Assembly: GCA_002499545.1 (NCBI GenBank)
Contig: DAME01000015.1
Span: 26,753-85,101 of the forward strand
Reading direction: 5' to 3'
DNA: 58,349 bases
Source of the DNA: Euryarchaeota archaeon UBA88
GTDB taxonomy: Archaea > Thermoplasmatota > Poseidoniia > Poseidoniales > Poseidoniaceae
Numbering within the stretch: the first letter of the stretch is position 1; each line of letters starts with the position of its first letter. Below the pieces are notes generated by a model. That model was not told the origin of the DNA, made no database searches, and saw only the letters and a program-made list of their open reading frames with translations. Shown here piece by piece: positions 17,884 to 26,640 of this stretch. The position numbers were made by a program, and so were the translations under genes.

Positions 17884-19275
17884 GTGGAAGAACTTGTACA
17901 TGTGGAACAGTCGCAGGATTCCTCCGGCACAGTTCTACAGGATTTAGCAACCAATGAGACCTCGTTGCTTCGGCTGTTTACAACACTCCTGGCGCCTCGA
18001 ACCTCACCTCACATTATCCTCATCATTGCTGTGTCAATCGTACTGTTCATTCTTGCCGGTACTGAACTTGGAAACGATGTCGCAGCTCTTGGGTTCGTGT
18101 CAATAGCAGCAGGCTACGCCGTAACAGGGGTGTTCTCGTCGAATCAACGAGTACGAAAGTGGACTCACCTCACATCAGAATCAAATGATGACCTCGTTGT
18201 CTCAAGTTCCGTCCTTGGCAGGATTATTTCTCCTTTCAGAATCTGCATATTCCCACTCACAATGGCTACCATTGTTGCAGTTTTCATCGTGTTAGTCTTG
18301 CCCTCCGAGGACGGGTTGCTACCTGCCTATGTTCCTTTCATTCTTGGTTCAATGTTCATCATTTGGGCCGTTGCTCAAGGTCGCTCGTTCAGCACATGGG
18401 CTTCATCAATGGCAGCAAAGCAGTTACCAAAGCGAGAACGAATTGACGCCAAAATAGTCCCGCATGTTCTCTTTCAACTCAGTGCAGTAACGGCATTTTC
18501 GATTCTGGGGGTTCTTCTCTTTGCATTTCTACAAATTCAAACTCTGGAGGGGGAAAGCAACAATGTTGGTATGTCCTCACTTCTTGAAAATGCAATGTTC
18601 ATAGGAATCGTCATCGCACTGTACGGGCTAACCGTTGCTTGGACGTTTGAATTCAGAAAAATGGCTCTTCGGGACCGGAGTCTAAAGAAATTCACATCGA
18701 GGTGGACCCTCTTTGCTCACCTGTTCGCGACGTGGCACTTGCTGACTATTTGGCGCTATGCATTCATGCAACACAGTACAATGGAACTGTTGATTGAAGA
18801 GTTAGCACTGATGATATTGACGGTATTCATGGCTATTTGGAGCATCACCTCAAAATCAGTGGGTAAACAACTCAAACTCCTTTCAACAGAAAATGCGCTG
18901 CCATGGGGACTGGCGTTTGGCTATGCCTATGCAGGCAGCGTCGCCATGCTTGCAAATGAATTCAATTCGATTACCAATGTTATGGTCATTGGGCACCTCA
19001 TCGTGGTACTCACCGTCACATGGATGCAAAAGTCCGTTCTAAAGCGTGTCTTCGAAAGCCACAACCTTTCAGTCGAGATAGAGCGGCTTTCTCATCCCGC
19101 CGAAAGTTCCGCTGAAGTACCTTCAATCGAATTTGAGCAGGTACGCAAAAACGATTCTACTGGGCTTGAAGTCGCAGAAGAAACTGAAGTTGAAAACATC
19201 GACTGGGATTCTGAAACTCCGGATGCAATCGATGAAAAAATTGAATGGGACGACGTCATTGAAGTAGAGGATTAA
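17884..19275 (+). CDS. Polytopic integral membrane protein of unknown function
   Basis: A 463-residue protein with about ten predicted transmembrane helices in five loose pairs (for example HIILIIAVSIVLFILAGT and ICIFPLTMATIVAVFIVLVL). It ends in a soluble acidic tail of about 75 residues that closes with VENIDWDSETPDAIDEKIEWDD. No transporter or enzyme signature was recognised. The start used is a GTG; an in-frame GTG at 17902 is possible. It is divergent from the Pop5-like gene and convergent with the FtsZ-family gene, sharing a TTAA stop overlap. Confidence 0.65.
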   Translation: MEELVHVEQSQDSSGTVLQDLATNETSLLRLFTTLLAPRTSPHIILIIAVSIVLFILAGTELGNDVAALGFVSIAAGYAVTGVFSSNQRVRKWTHLTSESNDDLVVSSSVLGRIISPFRICIFPLTMATIVAVFIVLVLPSEDGLLPAYVPFILGSMFIIWAVAQGRSFSTWASSMAAKQLPKRERIDAKIVPHVLFQLSAVTAFSILGVLLFAFLQIQTLEGESNNVGMSSLLENAMFIGIVIALYGLTVAWTFEFRKMALRDRSLKKFTSRWTLFAHLFATWHLLTIWRYAFMQHSTMELLIEELALMILTVFMAIWSITSKSVGKQLKLLSTENALPWGLAFGYAYAGSVAMLANEFNSITNVMVIGHLIVVLTVTWMQKSVLKRVFESHNLSVEIERLSHPAESSAEVPSIEFEQVRKNDSTGLEVAEETEVENIDWDSETPDAIDEKIEWDDVIEVED

Positions 19276-20189
19276 ACTTCTTTGGGAATACCTGAAAGCA
19301 GTGTTACGACTCGAATTGAATCTTCCAAGTCTTCGCTCACTCGAGCCCCGAGAATCACCTGTGCATTCGGATCCAATGCTTCAGTGAACATGTTTGCAAC
19401 TTGATCTACTTGACCAATGGTCATTCCGACTCCGCCCTCTACTTGAATCAAACAGCCTTGCGCACCGGCGACATCCAGGGCGGCAAGAGGCGCCATCATG
19501 GCCGATTTGAGGATGGCTTCGGGGTCGTCGGGCTGTCCAGTACCCACCAACAATGTCGCTTCGCCTTCCTGGTCCACAACGGCTCGTAAATCCATTAAGT
19601 CAAGGTTGATGAGACCCATTCGCATGAGGGTACGGACTAAGCCTTCGACCAAATCTTCAACCCATTCAGCACCCATATGCCAATTTGTCCCTTTTTCTCG
19701 TGCTTGACGTGCGAGACGCTCGAGAGACAGTCGAACGGTGACATGTGCAGTACGCTCCAATCGTTCAAGTCCCTTTTGTGCAATTTCACCACGGGTTGTT
19801 TGAACTTCAAACGGCAAAGCAGCCACAGCGATAACAATCGCACCAGATTGACGAGCTTGTCGCGCAAACTCGTGGGCTGCACCTGTACCAGTACCTCCCC
19901 CAAGGCCAACGAGAAGCAGGACCAGTTCGACTGGTTTTAGCACAGTTTGAGCCAGAGCGGAATAGCCGCGCATTCGTTGCTCTGCAAGCGGAGGAAGTGC
20001 AGCGCATCCAAGCGAGTCAAGGGCATGTCCAAGACGTAATACGTGGGCTGAATCACACGATTCAAAACTGGAATCATCAGCATCGACCAGCACGATATCA
20101 GCAGTCCCGTCACAGCGAGCAAACGCTCCTTTGGCCCACGAACATCCCAGACCACCAATACCCGCAATGAGTATTTGTGAAGCCTCCAT
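19272..20189 (-). CDS. Short divergent FtsZ/tubulin-superfamily GTPase
   Basis: A 305-residue protein with the tubulin signature GGGTGTG (97-103), which binds GTP phosphates. The FtsZ-like QTTRGEIAQKGLERL stretch follows, then a T7 loop GLINLDLMDLRAVV with NxDxxD (195-200) that completes GTP hydrolysis in the next subunit. The C-terminal ILGARVSEDLEDSIRVVTLLSGI is the end of the FtsZ core. The N-terminal Rossmann part (ILIAGIGGLGCSWAKGAF) is diverged, with the normal GAGGN replaced by GLGCS. The disordered linker and C-terminal peptide of classical FtsZ are absent. It could be a cell-division FtsZ paralogue or a CetZ-like cytoskeletal protein. The start is an ATG. Confidence 0.85.
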   Translation of the reverse strand: MEASQILIAGIGGLGCSWAKGAFARCDGTADIVLVDADDSSFESCDSAHVLRLGHALDSLGCAALPPLAEQRMRGYSALAQTVLKPVELVLLLVGLGGGTGTGAAHEFARQARQSGAIVIAVAALPFEVQTTRGEIAQKGLERLERTAHVTVRLSLERLARQAREKGTNWHMGAEWVEDLVEGLVRTLMRMGLINLDLMDLRAVVDQEGEATLLVGTGQPDDPEAILKSAMMAPLAALDVAGAQGCLIQVEGGVGMTIGQVDQVANMFTEALDPNAQVILGARVSEDLEDSIRVVTLLSGIPKEV

Positions 20190-20236
20190 AGCCTACCATT
20201 CGGCCGATGCTCAATGAACTTTGCAGTCTGCCATCA

Positions 20237-20530
20237 TCAGAGATATCGGAGATATCGACGTCGAGCGTCTCTCGCCCAGGCATTATCTGGTTCCAATTCG
20301 AGGACTTGGTTGTAATAGTCGACTGCGGTTTCAAATTCAGAAAGGTGGCGGCCGTAAAGATGGCCAAGATTCGACAGAACTGGGATGCATTGACCATCTG
20401 ATTCAAGCATTGAAAGCAGGAGCCTTTCTGCTGCCCCTAAGTCGTTTCGAAGCATCATTTCTTCCGCATCATCGAGTTGCTGTAGTTGCTCGTCGCTGAG
20501 TTCATAGGTGTTTTCAAAGTGAGCAGCCAT
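20237..20530 (-). CDS. Small TPR-repeat protein
   Basis: A 97-residue acidic helical protein. It has a tetratricopeptide unit (VLSNLGHLYGRHLSEFETAVDYYNQVLELEPDN, with the last helix read as DNAWARDARRRYL) and a looser first unit around EEMMLRNDLGAAERLLLSML. TPRs mediate protein contacts; the partner is unknown. An upstream in-frame ATG at 20563 is possible, but the ATG at 20530 has GGGGAA ahead of it. It is upstream of, and on the same strand as, the FtsZ-family gene (47-base gap). Confidence 0.65.
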   Translation of the reverse strand: MAAHFENTYELSDEQLQQLDDAEEMMLRNDLGAAERLLLSMLESDGQCIPVLSNLGHLYGRHLSEFETAVDYYNQVLELEPDNAWARDARRRYLRYL

Positions 20531-20756
20531 GCATTTCCCCAATCTCCAACTGGGGCCTTTCATTCATCAAGTCTCTGTCCGATAGTGTTGGATTTTACCC
20601 CCTAAATCTATCATCGATGGATTATCAAAATCCAAGCCCTTAATAACTCCCCCTTTTGCGGCTCAAAAACGAGGGACTGCATCTCATTTTTCTATCACCA
20701 AAGTTGGGAATGTTTAAGGGGCACTTGCGAGTCGCTTCAAACAATTGGGTGATACA

Positions 20757-21575
20757 ATGGGCGTCAGCACTTTGTCAATGCGGTCTCGGCTGGTGCTGGG
20801 GCTCGTGATTTTGTTGGTCTGCCCGGGCCTTGCATCATCCTATCATGGCGGAATTGGTGGCGAGCAAAATAACGCCGGAGAAACAATCGACGATGTCGCC
20901 AAGGGCGGTTGCCTCTGCCACAATGGTGTGGCCGACAACACCGTTCAAGTCATTCTCGACGATGTCCCTTATGCGTGGATTGGTGGGGAAACTTACACGA
21001 TGATGCTTCAGCTCATTGGTGGCCCCGAAGCCACTGGGACATACACTGCCGGATTCTCAATGCGTACCACTGCCGGAATCCTTTCCGGCGAAGATGTTCA
21101 AAATTGGGAAGATGATGTGACAACCCTCACTCACACAGAATCCTCAGCCGATGGAGCAGAGCGAATGTGGATAATCACATGGACCGCTCCTGAAACCGGC
21201 ACTGGAGTCGTTGACTTCTGGATTACCGGCAACTCCGTCAACGGCGACCAACTTCCTGGTGTCGAGGATCGTTGGAACCAACTCCTCTTTGCAATGCAAG
21301 AAGGCAACGAAGACACAACGGCTCTGGGTACACGGACCTTGTTTGCAGGAGACGGAAACGTCAGTCCACCTGAACCATCTCACCATGGCGTCGACCTCCA
21401 CCACATGGGAGCTAAACTCCGTGCACACTGGCTGGGACTGCTTGGATTTGGCGCTGTTTTGCTCGTCGTCGCATTCGCAGGATTTTTACTACGCTACAGT
21501 TTCTCAACCTCGTACTCGGGGCGCACCAACCAACTGCGCCTTCGATACAAGCTGATGCGAAGAGGTGATCAATGA
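20757..21575 (+). CDS. Choice-of-anchor-V/reelin-like secreted protein, first gene of the bc operon
   Basis: A 272-residue protein. A signal peptide is followed by SYHGG and GGCLCHNG, the GCxCHG-type motif that opens choice-of-anchor-V/Reeler-like domains. The domain then has the pattern GGETYTM...TAGFSMRTTAG...WIITWTAPETGTGVVDFWITGNSVNG, and a single C-terminal helix (about 225-247) with a short basic tail. The domain faces outside. The C-x-C-H is not a standard CxxCH haem site, so haem binding is unproven. GGTGAT lies just before the ATG; a TTG 12 bases earlier is less likely. It overlaps the next gene as ATGA, placing it in the respiratory operon. Confidence 0.7.
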   Translation: MGVSTLSMRSRLVLGLVILLVCPGLASSYHGGIGGEQNNAGETIDDVAKGGCLCHNGVADNTVQVILDDVPYAWIGGETYTMMLQLIGGPEATGTYTAGFSMRTTAGILSGEDVQNWEDDVTTLTHTESSADGAERMWIITWTAPETGTGVVDFWITGNSVNGDQLPGVEDRWNQLLFAMQEGNEDTTALGTRTLFAGDGNVSPPEPSHHGVDLHHMGAKLRAHWLGLLGFGAVLLVVAFAGFLLRYSFSTSYSGRTNQLRLRYKLMRRGDQ

Positions 21576-22018
21576 TGGACGACACAATCACGGTTTTGCT
21601 TCGCAATGTTGCGAGTGGAAAGGTGAGCGTTGAAGATGCGCGTGAAGCTCTCGAAGATGCCTCGATGACCGAAGAGCAGATGCAATCTGCCATCGACCAT
21701 GGGGTGTTCAACCTTGCCGAATCGGGCACAATCGTGAGTGCATCGCTGGCTCCGTCAGGCGCATCAAATCTCATCATCATTTTCTTCACATGGGGCATCT
21801 TTTGGTCATGCTTCTGGGTGTTCTCAATGATTTATGGCCTCGCCAAAGGGTGGGACCAACAGCAACTCGCTTACCACTTAGCTATGATGCTTGTCACGCT
21901 CTGCTTGATGGGCATGGCTTACCTCAAATTCGTCCTACCCAATACAATCATCGTGAAGCACGGCATGAACAAATTCATCCCAGAGCACCAGAAAGATTGG
22001 CGGGAGTACAAGTGGTGA
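21572..22018 (+). CDS. Small membrane protein of the quinol-oxidase (bc) operon
   Basis: A 148-residue protein. It has a charged N-terminal cytoplasmic region of about 65 residues with helices (VEDAREALEDASMTEEQMQSAI), then two hydrophobic helices (about 66-88 and 98-121) and a basic C-terminal tail. No family was recognised. A strong ribosome site GAGGTGATC lies before the ATG, which overlaps the stop of the upstream gene. Position between the anchor-V protein and the Rieske gene suggests a structural or assembly subunit of the complex. Confidence 0.65.
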   Translation: MMDDTITVLLRNVASGKVSVEDAREALEDASMTEEQMQSAIDHGVFNLAESGTIVSASLAPSGASNLIIIFFTWGIFWSCFWVFSMIYGLAKGWDQQQLAYHLAMMLVTLCLMGMAYLKFVLPNTIIVKHGMNKFIPEHQKDWREYKW

Positions 22019-22024
22019 TGTAGC

Positions 22025-22870
22025 ATGGCTCGAGAATACGATCTCAAACCCGCGCCTGCTGTTGGTGGCGCAGACGGTACGTCCACGACAGCGACTGTGA
22101 ACCGTCGCCAATTTCTCCGATACGGATTCAACACGGCCACTGGCGTACTTGCTGCATCCTTGGGAGTTCTTGGATTCGCATCCATCCTCTTGCCGCCCGG
22201 CGGCTCGACTGAAGGTCAACTTGGCGTTCTGTTTTGGGCCAAGGGACGTGAAGATTCGGCGTGGTATGGTTCGAAACACGAGGAACCAATGCTCAAACAA
22301 GATTTCGTCGATGAAGCTGCAAAATCAAACACTGGTACGGCTGGAGCATCGGGTATTTGGAACGGAGTCCCAGTCATCGTTACCTACGTCGACCACGCAA
22401 AGAATGCCGGCACCCCTGAATCGAACGGCAAGGCACGATTCCAATTCACTGAAGGCGTCGATGAAACCGGTAAAACGATTGGCCACTTCGAGGACTTGAG
22501 CGACGTTGACCCCCGACTTTTCCCTTCCGAAAATCTCGTGATGATTTTTGGACGCTGCACCCACCTATGCTGTATTCCAGGGTGGCAACTTGTATCCAAT
22601 TCATTCACCGATGACACCTGGACTCCGGGAGGCGGAGACGATGGCGGGACCAAACTATTCTGCATCTGCCATTCTTCAAGATTCGACCCTACCGTGCTTG
22701 AGATGAACACGAATCGGAACCGCTCAAACGGTGCGACCTTCAACTACGCCGGTATTCGTAAGGCAGGAGGTCCCGCTCCTGTTGGACTTCCAATCATTCC
22801 AATTCAGCTCAATGGAGATTCCATTGAAGGACTTGCAGACTACATCGATTGGTACACGTACTGCGACTGA
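22025..22870 (+). CDS. Rieske iron-sulfur protein of a cytochrome bc/b6f-type complex
   Basis: A 281-residue protein with a twin-arginine signal-anchor (NRRQFLRYG then a hydrophobic helix, about 27-57), so it is exported folded by Tat and held by its helix. The [2Fe-2S] site is CTHLCC (178-183) and CICH (213-216), with C178/H180 and C213/H216 as ligands and C183/C215 as the family disulfide. The usual glycine of CTHLGC is cysteine here. The domain is larger than in b6f Rieske proteins, with long insertions between residues 80 and 170. It would pass electrons from quinol to a soluble carrier. The start is an ATG, 6 bases after the previous gene. Confidence 0.92.
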   Translation: MAREYDLKPAPAVGGADGTSTTATVNRRQFLRYGFNTATGVLAASLGVLGFASILLPPGGSTEGQLGVLFWAKGREDSAWYGSKHEEPMLKQDFVDEAAKSNTGTAGASGIWNGVPVIVTYVDHAKNAGTPESNGKARFQFTEGVDETGKTIGHFEDLSDVDPRLFPSENLVMIFGRCTHLCCIPGWQLVSNSFTDDTWTPGGGDDGGTKLFCICHSSRFDPTVLEMNTNRNRSNGATFNYAGIRKAGGPAPVGLPIIPIQLNGDSIEGLADYIDWYTYCD

Positions 22871-22876
22871 GGTGAT

Positions 22877-23746
22877 ATGATGACAACTATGTTCTGGATT
22901 CTTTGGTTCTTCATCGCCTTTGTGGTGGTCCTCGTAGCGCTTACGCTACGTCAAGAAAGCAGTGATACTCCTCGCCGGGAAATCCTTCGCGCAGTCGAAT
23001 CGACTGGAAAGATGGGGTTCGCTGAACGACTCTTCTTGTGGGTATTTTCTTGGCTCGACACTCGATTCAGGTTGCAAGATTACTGGAACATGTCGAAAGG
23101 CGCATACTACAACATGCACCGACAGATGCCACTGACGCACGCTGAAAAGTACAAACTACGAATTATTTGGTACTGGTATCCACTGTACTGCCTCGGCGGA
23201 ATTTCGTTCCTTTCGTTCATCATCTTGGTGATCACTGGAACCGTGCTTGGAATTTACTATGTCCCAGGAGGAGAAGGCGACCCGTCTCCCGCCTACGCAA
23301 GCATGCAGTTTATCATGACTGAATTGCCGTTCGGATACATCATTCGTGCAGTTCATCACTGGTGCACGCACTTCATGGTAGCCAGCGTATTCCTCCACAT
23401 GTGTCGAGTCTACTTTACCGGTGCATACCGCAACCCTCGTGAACTCAATTGGCTGATTGGTGTGGCACTCATGGCACTCACCATCGTCTTCGGGTACTCG
23501 GGCTATCTGTTACCGTGGGATTCTCTTGCTTACGGAGCTGCTGTTATTGGAATCAACCTTGCGAATTCCAGTCCATTGGTTGGAAAGTACATCGCTACAC
23601 TACTGTTCAGCGGATCATCACTCACTCCAAGAACCGTGACTCGAATGTACTTCATACACGTGTTTATTCTACCGGTGATTGTCACGACACTGATTATTAT
23701 TCATCTGTTTATAGTCTGGGTACAAGGAATTGCGGAGCCGCATTGA
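22877..23746 (+). CDS. Cytochrome b6-like subunit (N-terminal half of cytochrome b)
   Basis: A 289-residue protein with an extra N-terminal helix (5-24) and then four core helices. Bis-haem ligands are H160 and H174 in AVHHW...FLHMCRVYF, and H261 and H276 in MYFIHVFILP...IIIHLF. The second pair is spaced H-x14-H, as in b6 proteins, not H-x13-H as in mitochondrial cytochrome b. GYLLPWDSLAYGA matches the quinol-site region of b6. With the next gene's first domain it makes a split cytochrome b. GAGGTGAT precedes the ATG. Confidence 0.93.
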   Translation: MMTTMFWILWFFIAFVVVLVALTLRQESSDTPRREILRAVESTGKMGFAERLFLWVFSWLDTRFRLQDYWNMSKGAYYNMHRQMPLTHAEKYKLRIIWYWYPLYCLGGISFLSFIILVITGTVLGIYYVPGGEGDPSPAYASMQFIMTELPFGYIIRAVHHWCTHFMVASVFLHMCRVYFTGAYRNPRELNWLIGVALMALTIVFGYSGYLLPWDSLAYGAAVIGINLANSSPLVGKYIATLLFSGSSLTPRTVTRMYFIHVFILPVIVTTLIIIHLFIVWVQGIAEPH

Positions 23747-23762
23747 TATTTGAGGGTGAAAT

Positions 23763-26591
23763 ATGGGACTGATCGAGAACTTCGGAAGAGTTGCGAACTC
23801 TTACATGGAAGAAAAAGAGGAACTGCGTAGCGTTGCTGAAAAGCGTTCACGCACGCGAACCGGCCACGGGTTTTGGCCGCATGAAGTCTTGAGAGACGCC
23901 ATCCTTTTCGCCTTCATGGGTGCAGTACTCTTGTTTTATGCATGGCTTATCCCTCCACCACTCCACAGTGCTGCTGACCCATACGCACAAGCAGGGTTCG
24001 TTTTCCCGGATTGGTATGTGTTGTTCTCGTACGGCTACCTTCGCTGGGGTGAATACCTACCCCAGTTCACCGTTCCAACAGGATTCATCGGTGAAATCGT
24101 TGGTCAACCCGTGTTCCCGTGGAACGCTGCATGGTGGGGCGCTGCTCTGACCGGTATTCCAGTCAGTATCTTGGCACTGCCTCCATTCCTCGGAGGACGA
24201 GAGAAGCGTCCAGTTGAAGACCCATGGTTTGCAACTGCAGGTGCAGTCTATCTCGCACACATCTGGTTCATTTCAGTCTTTTCAATCAATATCTTCCTCG
24301 AATTATACGGTAAAAATCGTTCAGATTATTGTAAACTCGATAGTCACGGAGATCTTCTTTGTGGTACTCGAGACCCTTGGGTTGCTGAAGCATTCAATTC
24401 AATACCGTGGGTTATGACGGGGGTCTTTGTTTGGATATTCATTTACTTCATTGCTCGAGGCTTGATGGTCAAAGCTTGGGGTGCTGGGTTCAAACCGAGT
24501 CACGCAAAGCAAATCCTCATCGGAACGCTCCTCATTTCAACTGCCGGAACCGTAGCCACGTGGGATACTTACGACAAAGGATTCTGGGACCAAGGCGGTC
24601 TGCTCACTATCAAAGGTTTGACCCATGACTTCTATCCTGAACTCGAAGCCATGCGGACGCAACCAACCGATGTGCATGTTCATGCGACCAACGAATTCAC
24701 CGATGACAGAGGCTGGAGTGAATCAGAAACTGTACCAACGACGGCTTGGCTGGATTGGAACATATACCAACCTGCCAGATTCATCATCATCGACTTTACA
24801 GATTCAAACGGCCATCAAGATGCTGTAAACGGAGTCAATGCTGCTGCTGGGACAACCACCTTTAGCGGTGGAGAGGGATGGAGTACATCGGGTACGTTTG
24901 ATGTTACTGAAGACCTATCACTCTTCCCAGAAGGTCACCATGATTCAATTGAGACACTAACAACCGACTTGATGTGCGAGTACCGTGCATCAGAGCGTAA
25001 GATCAACGACATCAACACGGCTACGATGATTTCAACAACGCTCACTGTCACCGACAGCACCGGATCAACGGTTTCAAGTTTCGACAATTGCCTCGGTGCA
25101 ACCGTGGAACTCCCAGTTGGCACCTACGGATATGACTACGAGGTGACCGTTGCTGGTGCTCTTGCACTCAACAGCAGCATCCAAACCGAAACGTCGTTCC
25201 AAATCGCATCGTTCCAACCATTGCTCGTGTGGGATGAAGCAGCACCGAAACATCTCGCTGGCACAACTGTCAATTTGAGCAGTTCAGAAGACATGGCTGC
25301 CGGAGGCTCAATGTTCAACTACATCGAAAATCCGACCTACCATACAAATCCAAAATCTCTGGATGCGAAACTCACGTACGCTATGTTCATTCCTTGCCTG
25401 ACGTTCGGAGCAATGGTCTTCGTTCTGCTCCGTTCAATGGCCCGTGGCTATGAGTTCGAGATGAACAAGTGCTACGGTTGCGATTTGTGTGACGATGCTT
25501 GCCCAGTTCGCTTGTTCAATGCAGGTGACAAATTGAACATTATTTACAATTCCTGGAACAACGAAGACGACGGAGTACCGCTGTATTCATGTTTGACCTG
25601 TACGGCTTGTACCAATGCGTGCCCTCAATTGGTTAATTACGATTCATACATTGACATACGACGTTCACTCATCGTTGGAGGTCCTCAGGCTGAGATTCCA
25701 CACACCGTTCTTCAAGCGGTTCTTGCTGCTGAAGCGGAAGAATCAGCAGATTCAGAATTCATACCTGTGGAAGACTATCCGCTCACATCCAATATCGGAT
25801 ACTACCCTGGATGCGTTGACTATCTTGACCAAGAGATGGTCTTCTCCCACATCAATGAAGGCGAGATGAATTTAGGAAACGCTACAACATCAGCTTACAC
25901 ACTGTTTGATGAAATGGAAATGGATGTATCGTACCTTGGTCGAGATTTCCTCAAGTGCTGTGGCCACGACCAAAAGTGGCAGGGACTGGATGAAGTGTTT
26001 GAAAAGCTCAAAGCGTACAACCAAAAGAAAATCGAGCAGTCTGGAATTGATACACTGGTTTCGTCCTGCGCCGAATGTTTCCGAACCTTTGCACGTGATT
26101 ATGAACTCGAAGGCGTCAAGGTCATGCACACCACTGAATTCCTCATCGAAAACGGTTTCGACATGGAACTGAAAGCAGAGGAAGAAACGACCGTTACATA
26201 CCACGACCCCTGCCGACTTGGTAGACAAATGGGCATCTATGAAGAGCCAAGAGAACTCATTGCAGGCGTCGAGGGTGTCGAACTTGTTGAGATGGAACAT
26301 CACGGCGAGGATGCAATGTGCTGTGGCGTATCGAGCATGATGTCGTGCAACGAAAACGCCCGTGCACTACGTGTGACACGCATGGAAGAAATTCGATCGA
26401 CGGGAGCAGACACCATGCTCACGTCTTGCCCGAAATGTGTTTCGCACTTTGAATGCCTCAAGTTCGAGGGTGATGAGCGTTACGCTGACATTGAAATTTT
26501 GGACGTTGTGTCCTTCTTGGCACGCCAGGTAGACATCAAAAACTCAAAGGTTGACGCTCCTGTATCGGTTCCAAGTGGAATTGAAGCTTGA
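23763..26591 (+). CDS. Fusion: cytochrome b C-terminal domain (subunit IV-like) + HdrD/GlcF-like Fe-S/CCG module
   Basis: A 942-residue protein. Residues 1-270 are helical and match b6f subunit IV, with the quinol-site motif PDWY (82-85, the PEWY equivalent). Residues about 270-535 are a Thr/Ser/Asp-rich beta region, probably outside. A helix at 537-558 crosses the membrane. Two [4Fe-4S] motifs follow: C570, C573, C576, C580 and C610, C613, C616, C620. Then come two CCG domains: C684...C732-C733...C769xxC772 and C817...C853-C854...C889xxC892, spacing typical of HdrB/HdrD and GlcF. This joins quinol oxidation to a thiol/disulfide- or 2-hydroxyacid-type electron module in one chain. The partner substrate is unknown. 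GGTGA precedes the ATG. No frameshift is seen at the junctions. Confidence 0.9.
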   Translation: MGLIENFGRVANSYMEEKEELRSVAEKRSRTRTGHGFWPHEVLRDAILFAFMGAVLLFYAWLIPPPLHSAADPYAQAGFVFPDWYVLFSYGYLRWGEYLPQFTVPTGFIGEIVGQPVFPWNAAWWGAALTGIPVSILALPPFLGGREKRPVEDPWFATAGAVYLAHIWFISVFSINIFLELYGKNRSDYCKLDSHGDLLCGTRDPWVAEAFNSIPWVMTGVFVWIFIYFIARGLMVKAWGAGFKPSHAKQILIGTLLISTAGTVATWDTYDKGFWDQGGLLTIKGLTHDFYPELEAMRTQPTDVHVHATNEFTDDRGWSESETVPTTAWLDWNIYQPARFIIIDFTDSNGHQDAVNGVNAAAGTTTFSGGEGWSTSGTFDVTEDLSLFPEGHHDSIETLTTDLMCEYRASERKINDINTATMISTTLTVTDSTGSTVSSFDNCLGATVELPVGTYGYDYEVTVAGALALNSSIQTETSFQIASFQPLLVWDEAAPKHLAGTTVNLSSSEDMAAGGSMFNYIENPTYHTNPKSLDAKLTYAMFIPCLTFGAMVFVLLRSMARGYEFEMNKCYGCDLCDDACPVRLFNAGDKLNIIYNSWNNEDDGVPLYSCLTCTACTNACPQLVNYDSYIDIRRSLIVGGPQAEIPHTVLQAVLAAEAEESADSEFIPVEDYPLTSNIGYYPGCVDYLDQEMVFSHINEGEMNLGNATTSAYTLFDEMEMDVSYLGRDFLKCCGHDQKWQGLDEVFEKLKAYNQKKIEQSGIDTLVSSCAECFRTFARDYELEGVKVMHTTEFLIENGFDMELKAEEETTVTYHDPCRLGRQMGIYEEPRELIAGVEGVELVEMEHHGEDAMCCGVSSMMSCNENARALRVTRMEEIRSTGADTMLTSCPKCVSHFECLKFEGDERYADIEILDVVSFLARQVDIKNSKVDAPVSVPSGIEA

Positions 26592-26640
26592 GTCGAACAA
26601 CGGGTAAACACTTATCCTTGAGTATGCTCGACGTGTGAAT

